Of a DNA stretch of 32,051 bases, positions 24,622 through 31,429 are shown one piece after another. Under the pieces are notes generated by a model that was not told the origin of the DNA, did not search any database, and was given only the letters and a program-made list of their open reading frames with translations. This stretch comes from Flavobacteriaceae bacterium (lineage in GTDB: Bacteria; Bacteroidota; Bacteroidia; Flavobacteriales; Flavobacteriaceae): assembly GCA_024644725.1 (NCBI GenBank), contig JAHEHE010000030.1:1-32051 (forward strand), written 5' to 3'. Every line of letters begins with the position of its first letter. The stretch's first letter is position 1. A program made the position numbers and the translations under genes.

Positions 24622-25386
24622 ATGATTCGAGTCGTTTTAATCGGTTCCGGAAATGTGGCTGTTCACCTGGCAAAAGCCCTGGAGAAAACGGAATCCATCA
24701 GGCTCGTTCAGTACTTCAGCAGAACCGATCGGAACAAACATTATTTTTCAGAGAATATCCCTCATACGAAAGACATGGTTTCTTTGGTTGAGGCTGACGT
24801 TTACCTGATCGCCATAAGGGATGAAGCGATTGAAGAGGTTGCTTCTCAAATCTCTGATCGAAAGGGGCTTGTTTTGCATACCTCGGGCAGCATTTCATTG
24901 AAGTCTCTCAGGTCAGCCAAGAGATATGGCGTTCTTTATCCGGTTCAAACCTTTTCCAAGGACAGGGAGCTCGACTGGAAAAAGATTCCGCTTGCCCTGG
25001 AGGCATCTTCGCCTGATGCTATGGCGCTTCTCAGAGAATTGGCATCCTCGCTGAGCGATCGAGTCTACGAGATCGATTCTGTACGCAGAAAGAAACTTCA
25101 TTTGTCTGCGGTTTTTGCCAATAATTTTTCGAACCACATGTTTGCTTTGGCCGAAGAGCTTTGTCAGGAAAACCAGCTCGATTTTGAACTTCTGAAACCC
25201 CTGATCTCTGAAACGGGTAAAAAAGTGATTTCAATCCCACCGGAAGAGGCTCAGACAGGCCCTGCCAGGAGACATGACTATACCGTACTTGAAGAACAGG
25301 CGAATGAGCTGAACAGGGATAAAAAAGTGATCTACGAAATGCTGTCCCAATCCATTTCATCACGATACCCGAAGAATGAAACATGA
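24622..25386 (+). CDS. DUF2520 Rossmann-like protein
   Basis: Probable NAD(P)-binding protein of 254 residues, of the type annotated as Rossmann-like plus DUF2520. The N-terminus carries the dinucleotide-binding turn in VVLIGSGNVAVHLAKAL (G8-x-G10-x2-A13). A second conserved stretch, VYLIAIRDEAIEEVA, and LHTSGSISLKSL fit the 6-phosphogluconate-dehydrogenase-like fold. The C-terminal half (about 150-250) is helical, with KLHLSAVFANNFSNHMFALAEELC and a TGPARRHD motif. The substrate is unknown; sequence style also recalls pyrroline-5-carboxylate and ketopantoate reductases. It comes 36 nt before kdsC, an arrangement common in Flavobacteriia. Confidence 0.85.
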   Translation: MIRVVLIGSGNVAVHLAKALEKTESIRLVQYFSRTDRNKHYFSENIPHTKDMVSLVEADVYLIAIRDEAIEEVASQISDRKGLVLHTSGSISLKSLRSAKRYGVLYPVQTFSKDRELDWKKIPLALEASSPDAMALLRELASSLSDRVYEIDSVRRKKLHLSAVFANNFSNHMFALAEELCQENQLDFELLKPLISETGKKVISIPPEEAQTGPARRHDYTVLEEQANELNRDKKVIYEMLSQSISSRYPKNET

Positions 25387-25422
25387 AACAAATGGAAGAG
25401 TAAACCTCTAATTACCAATCAG

Positions 25423-25950
25423 ATGGAAAAGAACTATAAAGAAATAATGCCTGAGATCACCACCTTTGTCTTCGACGTTGATGGGGTTTTGACCGATGGT
25501 ACCGTGACCGTTTTCCCCAATGGAGAGCTGGTGCGCACGATGAACATCAAAGATGGCTATGCCTTGAAAGTGGCCATCGAAACCGGCTACAAAATCTGCG
25601 TTATTTCGGGGGGAAACAACCCCGCGGTCAAATGGAGACTGGAAGGGCTGGGTGTTTCTGACATCTACCTGGGTGCACACAATAAAATGGACCAGTTCAA
25701 CGAATTTTTGGAAAAAAACGGGATCGAACCGGGAGAGGTACTTTACATGGGTGATGACATTCCGGACTTGCCGGTTATGAAAATGAGTGGCCTTCCGACC
25801 TGCCCTAAAGATGCAGTGCCTGAAATCCGTGACATATCTCTGTATGTATCCCAAAAAAATGGAGGAAAAGGATGCGTACGGGATGTGATCGAGCAGGTTC
25901 TAAAAGTCCAGGACAAGTGGAGCAATCATTTTGATGCACGATATGATTGA
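25423..25950 (+). CDS. kdsC: 3-deoxy-D-manno-octulosonate 8-phosphate phosphatase (HAD IIIA)
   Basis: Removes phosphate from KDO-8-phosphate to give KDO for lipopolysaccharide core. The 175-residue length is normal. HAD motifs are complete: motif I FDVDGVLTDG with nucleophile D18 and D20, motif II VISGGNN, the Lys in AHNKMDQF, and motif III/IV GDDIPDLPVM. The cap is minimal, as in class C0 enzymes that act as tetramers. ATG 25423 gives the MEKNYKEI lead seen in relatives; a later ATG at 25447 would leave only nine residues before motif I. The stop codon lies inside the first unit of a 14-bp repeat that fills the gap to the next gene. Confidence 0.93.
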   Translation: MEKNYKEIMPEITTFVFDVDGVLTDGTVTVFPNGELVRTMNIKDGYALKVAIETGYKICVISGGNNPAVKWRLEGLGVSDIYLGAHNKMDQFNEFLEKNGIEPGEVLYMGDDIPDLPVMKMSGLPTCPKDAVPEIRDISLYVSQKNGGKGCVRDVIEQVLKVQDKWSNHFDARYD

Positions 25951-25980
25951 CGAAATGTGATTGACGCAATATGATTGACT
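25943..25980 (+). repeat. Three GATTGAC units at 14-bp spacing
   Basis: GATTGAC occurs at 25945-25951, 25959-25965 and 25973-25979, with similar A/T-rich spacers. The repeat starts in the kdsC stop codon and ends 5 bp before the yihY-like ATG. It looks like a small tandem duplication; no function is shown. Confidence 0.6.
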
Positions 25981-25984
25981 GAAA

Positions 25985-26914
25985 ATGAGATTCTACTTCA
26001 AAAGGAAAATTGTCACGCTGATAGACAAAGTACTCAGCTTCCTGAGAAAAATTAAAATTCCGGGGCTCGAGGGCATGAATCTCATCGATTTGCTTGAAAT
26101 GTATATTTCGGGTATCATCAAAGGTACCCTGACCTCGAGGGCGGGCAGCATCGCTTTCAGTTTTTTCATTGCACTCTTTCCATTCGCTCTTTTCGTGCTC
26201 ACCCTCATTCCGTTCGTTCCCATCGAGGGCTTCCAGGAGAATTTCATGTCCTTTATTTTCAAGGTCATGCCCTCCCGGGATGCCTCAGAAGCCGTGAGGC
26301 ACGTTCTTGAGGACATCGCAAATAACAAATACGCAGAGCTCCTGTCTTTTGGATTCCTCCTTTCGATATTCCTGATGACCAACGGGGTAAATGCTATTCT
26401 GAGTGGTTTTGAGTACACCTATCACGATATTCAGACCCGAACCGTGATTCGGCAGTACATGGTTTCATTAGGGATCTCGCTGATACTGGCCTTTCTTCTG
26501 TTGTTGACCGTGGTTCTGATCATTATCATCGAATTCATCATCCGCTCCATGCAACAACAGGGAATTGTGAGTGATTCCAGTATTTTACTGAGTGGGGTTC
26601 AGATATTGATTCTCATCGGATTGCTCGTAGTTTCGATATCTCTTCTCTACTATTTTGGAACCCGAGAGGGACGTAAGATTTCGTTCTTTTCTCCAGGAAC
26701 GATTCTGACCGTTGTCTTGTTCATTGTCAATTTTTTCATCTTCAAGGCCTACCTCGAAAAATTTGGCCAGTACAATCAGTTGTACGGCTCCATTGGCACG
26801 GTGCTGGTCATCATGTTATTCATTTGGTTAAATTCCATTATCTTGCTGCTCGGTTTTGAACTCAATACGAGTCTTTTAAAATTACATCACAAAAATTTAG
26901 AGAAAATACAATGA
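25985..26914 (+). CDS. YihY/BrkB-family inner-membrane protein
   Basis: Integral membrane protein of 309 residues in the YihY/UPF0761 family, once misnamed ribonuclease BN. About six hydrophobic segments are visible: 50-75 (SIAFSFFIALFPFALFVLTLIPF), 115-130, 155-185, 200-225, 235-255 and 265-295. The opening basic, amphipathic region and the SRAGSIAFSFF pattern before the first helix are typical of the family, as is the LYGSIGTVLVIMLFIWL segment near the end. Molecular function is not established. The stop overlaps the following DUF2147 gene start (ATGA), so the two are translationally coupled. Confidence 0.9.
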   Translation: MRFYFKRKIVTLIDKVLSFLRKIKIPGLEGMNLIDLLEMYISGIIKGTLTSRAGSIAFSFFIALFPFALFVLTLIPFVPIEGFQENFMSFIFKVMPSRDASEAVRHVLEDIANNKYAELLSFGFLLSIFLMTNGVNAILSGFEYTYHDIQTRTVIRQYMVSLGISLILAFLLLLTVVLIIIIEFIIRSMQQQGIVSDSSILLSGVQILILIGLLVVSISLLYYFGTREGRKISFFSPGTILTVVLFIVNFFIFKAYLEKFGQYNQLYGSIGTVLVIMLFIWLNSIILLLGFELNTSLLKLHHKNLEKIQ

Positions 26915-27345
26915 AAAAAGTCGTTTTTTTCGCTTTGGCCTTTTGCCTTTACAGCGGAATCACATGGGCACAGGATGTTTTTGGCAAATGGTACAGCATC
27001 GATCCGGATACAGGTAAAAATGAGTCTATCATAAGGGTTTACGAGAAAGATCAGCAAGTTTTCGCGCAGATCGAGACCATTCTGAAAGAAGAGGACAAAG
27101 ACAAGACTTGCATCGAATGCACCGGAAAGGACAAGGACAAACCCATTGAGGGCCTTGTGATCATGAAGGGGCTAGTCAAAGATGGGGATGAATACAACGG
27201 TGGAAAGATCCTGGATCCGAAGAACGGAAAATACTACAAATGCTACATTACCCTCGAGGAAGAGAACAAGCTCAAACTCCGAGGCTATATCGGCTTCTCT
27301 GTAATTGGGAGAACCGAATACTGGTACAGGGTTGAAGGAAAATGA
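26911..27345 (+). CDS. DUF2147 family exported protein, copy 1
   Basis: Secreted or periplasmic protein of 144 residues. A signal peptide ends near ITWAQ (21). The mature part has the DUF2147 pattern: FGKWYSIDPDTGKNESIIRVY, a CxxC pair in CIECTGKDKDKPIEG (C67, C70), NGGKILDPKNGKYYKCYI (C111) and LRGYIGFSVIGRTEYW at the end, consistent with a small beta-barrel of the lipocalin kind. Function is unknown. Four-base overlaps on both sides (with the YihY gene and copy 2) show a coupled three-gene operon. Confidence 0.9.
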   Translation: MKKVVFFALAFCLYSGITWAQDVFGKWYSIDPDTGKNESIIRVYEKDQQVFAQIETILKEEDKDKTCIECTGKDKDKPIEGLVIMKGLVKDGDEYNGGKILDPKNGKYYKCYITLEEENKLKLRGYIGFSVIGRTEYWYRVEGK

Positions 27346-27776
27346 AGCGGGCCTTGACATGCCTGCTGCTTCTGCTGCCTTTGACGATCTTATCGGGCCA
27401 GTCAGTCCATGGAAAATGGATCACCTACGATATTTTTAACAGTTCCGTGGAAGAATCCGTTGTCGAGATCTACGAGGTCGATGGAGGGCTTTACGTGCGT
27501 ATCGACAGCATCATACCCGAAGAGCACAGAATGGACGTATGCAGCCGCTGCGATGGAAGCCTGAAAGATCAACCCATCAAGGGCTTGGAAATTCTGAAAG
27601 GAGCCCGGTTTGAAGACGGCATTTGGCAGGGTGCCAAGATTCTCAATGCAAAAAACGGGAGACGGTACGGGTGTCACATCACTCCCACGAAAGGAGACAC
27701 CTTGAAAGTAAGGGGGTTCATAGGCTATCCTATCTTTGGCAAAAACCTGTATTGGACGCGACTGAGAGAGGACTAG
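27342..27776 (+). CDS. DUF2147 family exported protein, copy 2
   Basis: Paralogue of the gene before it and also 144 residues. The signal peptide ends near LSGQS (20). The CxxC pair (CSRCDG, C67 and C70) and the later C111 (RYGCHI) fall at the same residue numbers as in copy 1, and the blocks KDQPIKGLEILKG and KVRGFIGYPIFGKNLYW match. Outside these blocks the two differ widely, so this is not a recent duplication. ATG overlaps the stop of copy 1. The stop TAG is interlocked with the stop of the convergent barrel gene in the sequence CTAG (27773-27776), and no terminator separates them. Confidence 0.9.
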   Translation: MKRALTCLLLLLPLTILSGQSVHGKWITYDIFNSSVEESVVEIYEVDGGLYVRIDSIIPEEHRMDVCSRCDGSLKDQPIKGLEILKGARFEDGIWQGAKILNAKNGRRYGCHITPTKGDTLKVRGFIGYPIFGKNLYWTRLRED

Positions 27777-28201
27777 AAGCGATAGCGGAAATTGAAGCCG
27801 AAATTAGCGTATACGAAGTCCATCTTATCGACTACGATAACGGCAGGCCTATAGTCCAGACCTGCCACCAATGGGACCGAGCGGAACCTGTATTCAAACC
27901 CCAACTCCCCCATCACACCGAGCTTGAACTCACTGGCAAACAAACTTGTTAAGCCGATTCCCGCGTAATAATTGAATCCTGAATTTTTAAAAACGGGTGC
28001 CACAACAAAGTCATAAAGCACATCCAGACCCACATTGTCTCCAAAGGAGACGGTCGTGTGAATTCTTCTTTGCTCGATGGGTATGACCGCATCGATGGCG
28101 ATATTGTTACCGTCCATGTCACCGAATCGCAAACCAACTTCCTGGGCCGAAAGCCCAACATAACAAGTTAAAAACAGCAGCAGGAAGGTAATTTTCTTCA
28201 T
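27773..28201 (-). CDS. Small outer-membrane beta-barrel protein
   Basis: Unnamed 142-residue protein with a signal peptide (ending near GLSAQ) and an amphipathic strand pattern: EVGLRFGDMDGNNIAIDAVIP, RRIHTTVSFGDN, VGLDVLYDFVVAPVF, FNYYAGIGLTS, FKLGVMGELGFEYRF, and a C-terminal strand ending in Phe (FGFNFRYRF). This fits an eight-stranded barrel with a C-terminal insertion signal. No Cys beyond the signal and no cofactor motif. It lies 24 nt after the beta-propeller gene in the riboswitch-led operon, so it may belong to B12 uptake, but a TACTTTTG box just upstream could also give it separate expression. Role in B12 uptake is inference from place only. Confidence 0.8.
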   Translation of the reverse strand: MKKITFLLLFLTCYVGLSAQEVGLRFGDMDGNNIAIDAVIPIEQRRIHTTVSFGDNVGLDVLYDFVVAPVFKNSGFNYYAGIGLTSLFASEFKLGVMGELGFEYRFRSVPLVAGLDYRPAVIVVDKMDFVYANFGFNFRYRF

Positions 28202-28212
28202 AACTTTTTCAG

Positions 28213-28220
28213 CAAAAGTA
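28213..28220 (-). promoter_or_regulatory. Possible internal -7 box
   Basis: TACTTTTG on the minus strand is an exact TAnnTTTG match between the beta-propeller stop and the barrel ATG. The predicted leader would be only about 5 nt, and no -33 is clear, so this is weak. Confidence 0.3.
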
Positions 28221-28225
28221 CAGAA

Positions 28226-29284
28226 TTACGGAAACACGACCTGACCCGGAACGATCCCAGCCTCAATCGTATTGACAAGGGTTCCTGAATTCACGTTGAA
28301 CACCTTTACCATTCCCTCAGAGGCAAAATCACCAGCGTCGGTGCCATAGAGCTCTCCGCTCGCCACAGTCATGCTGTAATAGAAACCTTCCAGACCGGTT
28401 ATACCTTCTTCCGGTAATTCTGAAGCTCCCGGGTTCATCCTGTAAATCTGGCCATTCATATGGTAAAAGAGCTGCCCAGCATCAAAATTCAAGAGTCCGG
28501 GATGAGCCGTGACAAGCTCAAATTCCTTAGAGGTGGAGCTAAAATCAGAGAGTTGGATCTTGTAGAGAGCACCTGAAGTTTCTACATCGGCATAAGACGG
28601 CTTTCCGGCGCAAAGCACCCATACATTGCCAGCCGCATCTGCTTGTAAGGAATTTGGCACATCTCCAACTTCAATGGTTCTGATCACTTGATTGGTGGCG
28701 GGGTCGATCAAAACAACCTGGTTATTAAAATTAAATCCACCTTGCAATGCGACCATGAGGCCTTCGGATGTCTCGAGCATGCGCTCCGGTCCTTCTCCTA
28801 CCGGGATGGTTGCCCGAACCTCATTCGCGTCCAAATCCACAACGGCAATAAAGTCATCCGAAGGGTCAAAGGGATCCCCCCAGTTGCTGACAAAACCCCT
28901 GCCTTCAGCCACAACGAAGTGTCTCGGATTTTTGATTTCATCGCCCTGGATCACAGCCAGTTTTTCCATGGTATTGCGGTCAACTACGACAATAGCTGAC
29001 GAATTGTTCACAACGATGTAGGCCCTGTCTCCATCGATAAACATCGAATTGACGATGTTACCCAAATTCTCCCCATTAACGCTCTTGTAAACCTCCTGTT
29101 GAATATTTCCGTCATCGCCCACAAAAGTGAGGGTCCCACTTCCATTTTGAAAGGGACCTTCATTGGTAATGAAGTACCCGAATTCATAATCTCCTTTTGA
29201 TTCCTGAACAGGATCAGTGTCATCTGAACAGGACAACAAAAACAAAGGGGTCAAAAAGAAGAACAGGAGTTTGATTAATTTCAT
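28226..29284 (-). CDS. btuG: Surface beta-propeller lipoprotein, BtuG-like
   Basis: Lipoprotein of 352 residues with signal and lipobox LLSC (C19). The mature part is a YncE/DUF5074-like beta-propeller: repeated blades such as DGDRAYIVVNNSSAIVVVD, FIAVVDLDANEVRATIPVG, NNQVVLIDPATNQVIRTIE and MVKVFNVNSGTLVNTIEAG, each about 40-45 residues. In Bacteroides, BtuG is a seven-bladed surface lipoprotein that binds vitamin B12 very tightly and caps BtuB. Here the gene starts 3 nt after btuB under a cobalamin riboswitch, which strongly supports the same role, although residues that contact B12 cannot be checked by eye. Other propeller lipoproteins without B12 function exist. Confidence 0.82.
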   Translation of the reverse strand: MKLIKLLFFFLTPLFLLSCSDDTDPVQESKGDYEFGYFITNEGPFQNGSGTLTFVGDDGNIQQEVYKSVNGENLGNIVNSMFIDGDRAYIVVNNSSAIVVVDRNTMEKLAVIQGDEIKNPRHFVVAEGRGFVSNWGDPFDPSDDFIAVVDLDANEVRATIPVGEGPERMLETSEGLMVALQGGFNFNNQVVLIDPATNQVIRTIEVGDVPNSLQADAAGNVWVLCAGKPSYADVETSGALYKIQLSDFSSTSKEFELVTAHPGLLNFDAGQLFYHMNGQIYRMNPGASELPEEGITGLEGFYYSMTVASGELYGTDAGDFASEGMVKVFNVNSGTLVNTIEAGIVPGQVVFP

Positions 29285-29287
29285 TTC

Positions 29288-31108
29288 TTAAAATTTATAG
29301 GTTAGATTTAAATGACCGTTTCTATTGGGCATCGGTCTGAAAGCCACAGATTGATAAGCTTGATCAAAGAGATTGTTCACCTTGACCGATAGAATCATTC
29401 TTCGATCAAAAAAAGATTTTACCAACTCCAGGTTTGAGAGGGCGTAGTCATCGAGGCTTTGACTGTTGGACGTTGTTGTAAACACTTCTCCGGTATACTG
29501 GACCTGGTACTGTGCCGTCCATGTCCTCCAACCGTATTGAAAGATTCCATTGGCCCGGTGCTCCGGGACATAAATGAGCTGGGTGTCCAATTCTTCATCA
29601 ACGGCTCGTGTAAAGTCGTAGGCCAGGTTCCATCTTATAAGATGCTGGTTAAACCTCTTGCCGCCTTGCACCGAAAACTCGATACCGTAATTGTTTGCCT
29701 CGTTTATATTCACAGGGCTCCAAATTCCGCCTGTACCCGGTTGCCACTGAATGAGATCCTGGCTATTGATTAAAAATCCCGTAAGGGAGATCGTGTGCAT
29801 CTCCTTTTGAAATTGAAGGCCCAACTCCCCCGAATGACTGGTCTCCGGTTCGAGGTCAGGATTCCCCCCAGGTTCCCAAAACAAGTCATTGAAAGTGGGC
29901 AGTCGATAATTAGACGAATAGGCCGCCTTTAAAGCAAAGGAGCCTGACAAGTCAAAGCGTCCGTCCGCTGAAAAGATGACCGGTATGGAATACGCCGTAG
30001 AAGTTCCCGCCCGTAGGCTCAGGTTGTAGGTGAAGCGTTCAACCGGGCGGTGTTGGAACAATCCATAGGCGGTGAAATCCGTTCGTTCGGCATCCTCAAG
30101 GCTTGAACCCGTCCCATTTGCGTTCTCCAGCTCCAATCCGCCCTTGATCAGGATTTCATCCCGAATGAAATAGGTTATGTCGTATTTGCCAATGAAACGG
30201 TCACTGGATCCTTCCGAGCGGTTCTCAGGCTGGTCCCGATTGAAAAAATAGGTGAAGTCCTCGTGAAGAAAGGCAAATTTTAAGGAAGAAGTAAAGCGAT
30301 CGGCCAGGTATTTCCATTCGGCCATCAATCGGGTATCGAGATTTTCCAGTCTCTCATTGCCCCTTACGGTCAGGGTCCTCGAAAGGTTCCTGTCATTTTG
30401 GAAAAGAATTGAATGAAACAAGATCTGGCTGTGCTCATCGAGTTGATACCCCAGAGAAACATTGGCGTTGTAGTTCTCAAATTGACCGTTTTCATTCTTG
30501 AGTTCGGTCCCCAGAAAGGGATAGTCATTCTCGGAACGCATCCCTCCCAATCCCAGTTTTACGGTAAAGCGGTCGGAGCTCACAAGGCCGCTGAATTGTC
30601 CTTTGTAGGTTTCATAGCTACCGGCCCCTAAGAAAACCCGGAATGCATCATCTTCGCCATAGGGAATCCGATCGCTTAAGTTGACCGCTCCCCCGACGGC
30701 CCCGTTGCCCAGCAAAACACTTCCCCCTCCTCTTCGGATCTCAATGGCATTGAAGCTGTTACCCTGAATGGTGTTGAAGTCGGTTTGTCCGTTAAGCGTA
30801 GAATTTATGGCAATACCATTCCAAAATACCCCGGTCTGGGAGGCTGTCGTACCGCGAAGAGAAATGGAGGAGACCATTCCGTACCCATTCTGCTTGAAAT
30901 ACAGGTTGGACTGCTTTTCGAGAAGCTCGCCCAAAGACTGATAATCAGAATTCAGCAAGGAGTCTGAAATCGTCTGTATGCTGTAGCCCGGATTGACGGA
31001 GCCCGCAAAATTGCCCTTCAAAAGGATTTCCTCCAGTTGCTCGGATTTTCCTGACTGAGCCGAAGCAGCGCCGAAAGAAAAGAAAATGAATAGTATAAAT
31101 AATCTCAT
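29288..31108 (-). CDS. btuB: TonB-dependent vitamin B12 receptor
   Basis: Outer-membrane receptor of 606 residues, energised by TonB, for cobalamin uptake. The signal peptide MRLFILFIFFSFGAASAQ defines the start at 31108; the frame is open further to 31219 but that extension is the riboswitch RNA read as protein. The plug domain (about 25-145) has SLGELLEKQSNLYFKQNGYG, SSISLRGTTASQTGVFWNGI and IEIRRGGGSVLLGNGAVGGAVN. The barrel ends with VKVNNLFDQAYQSVAFRPMPNRN and a final Phe. There is no N-terminal carboxypeptidase-like domain, so it is a BtuB/Cir-type receptor, not SusC. Assignment to B12 rests mainly on the riboswitch 40 nt upstream and the BtuG-like gene 3 nt downstream. Confidence 0.93.
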   Translation of the reverse strand: MRLFILFIFFSFGAASAQSGKSEQLEEILLKGNFAGSVNPGYSIQTISDSLLNSDYQSLGELLEKQSNLYFKQNGYGMVSSISLRGTTASQTGVFWNGIAINSTLNGQTDFNTIQGNSFNAIEIRRGGGSVLLGNGAVGGAVNLSDRIPYGEDDAFRVFLGAGSYETYKGQFSGLVSSDRFTVKLGLGGMRSENDYPFLGTELKNENGQFENYNANVSLGYQLDEHSQILFHSILFQNDRNLSRTLTVRGNERLENLDTRLMAEWKYLADRFTSSLKFAFLHEDFTYFFNRDQPENRSEGSSDRFIGKYDITYFIRDEILIKGGLELENANGTGSSLEDAERTDFTAYGLFQHRPVERFTYNLSLRAGTSTAYSIPVIFSADGRFDLSGSFALKAAYSSNYRLPTFNDLFWEPGGNPDLEPETSHSGELGLQFQKEMHTISLTGFLINSQDLIQWQPGTGGIWSPVNINEANNYGIEFSVQGGKRFNQHLIRWNLAYDFTRAVDEELDTQLIYVPEHRANGIFQYGWRTWTAQYQVQYTGEVFTTTSNSQSLDDYALSNLELVKSFFDRRMILSVKVNNLFDQAYQSVAFRPMPNRNGHLNLTYKF

Positions 31109-31110
31109 AG

Positions 31111-31138
31111 ACAACAGTTTTTCTTCCGAAAACTTTGT
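31111..31138 (-). promoter_or_regulatory. Hairpin between riboswitch and btuB start
   Basis: On the minus strand ACAA-AGTTTT (31138-31129) pairs with AAAACT-g-TTGT (31121-31111), with one bulged G at 31115. The loop holds GGAAG, a Shine-Dalgarno-like sequence, and the stem ends 2 nt before the ATG. It is a candidate expression platform that controls translation; there is no long T tract for termination. Confidence 0.5.
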
Positions 31139-31148
31139 TCTTACGAAA

Positions 31149-31314
31149 TTGGCAGGTTTCCTGGCTTGCGTCCCGATGTTTGCCTTCCCTTCTTTGAGAA
31201 AGTGGCTTGCAGTAAACACCGGCCACCGATAAAACGGCTTAGCTTACAGTTGCGGAGACAGCTCCCGACTCTAACGGGATTCCCATTTCAAATCCGCTTC
31301 GTGCGGACCAAAAT
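31149..31314 (-). ncRNA. Cobalamin (B12) riboswitch
   Basis: Read on the minus strand, the leader contains the conserved parts of the class in order: GAAATGGGAATCCCG, the GGGAGCTGTCTCCGCAACTG segment followed by TAAGC, GGTGGCCGG, GCCACT, GGGAAGGC, a GACGC link and the B12 box AAGCCAGGAAACCTGCC (31166-31150). Order and spacing match the adenosylcobalamin-type aptamer. The receptor gene starts about 40 nt downstream. Adenosylcobalamin binding is expected to lower btuB-btuG expression. Exact ends are approximate. Confidence 0.95.
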
Positions 31315-31320
31315 CAGGGA

Positions 31321-31328
31321 CAAAAGTA
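31321..31328 (-). promoter_or_regulatory. -7 promoter box of the btuB operon
   Basis: TACTTTTG on the minus strand matches TAnnTTTG exactly and predicts a transcription start near 31314, just before the riboswitch. A T-rich stretch about 16 nt upstream could be the -33 element. Confidence 0.65.
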
Positions 31329-31429
31329 CCTCTTCCCGGCCCATAAAAAAAATATTTTAGAAAGTTTTGTTTGAAAATATCGTAAACTTGCTGAACAAAA
31401 TTTGAACAATACGATTTTGCTTTCGTTGC

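Noticed and set aside
31109-31219. N-terminal extension of the btuB frame
   Set aside because: The extension reads the riboswitch B12 box and switch hairpin as protein; a clean signal peptide begins at 31108.
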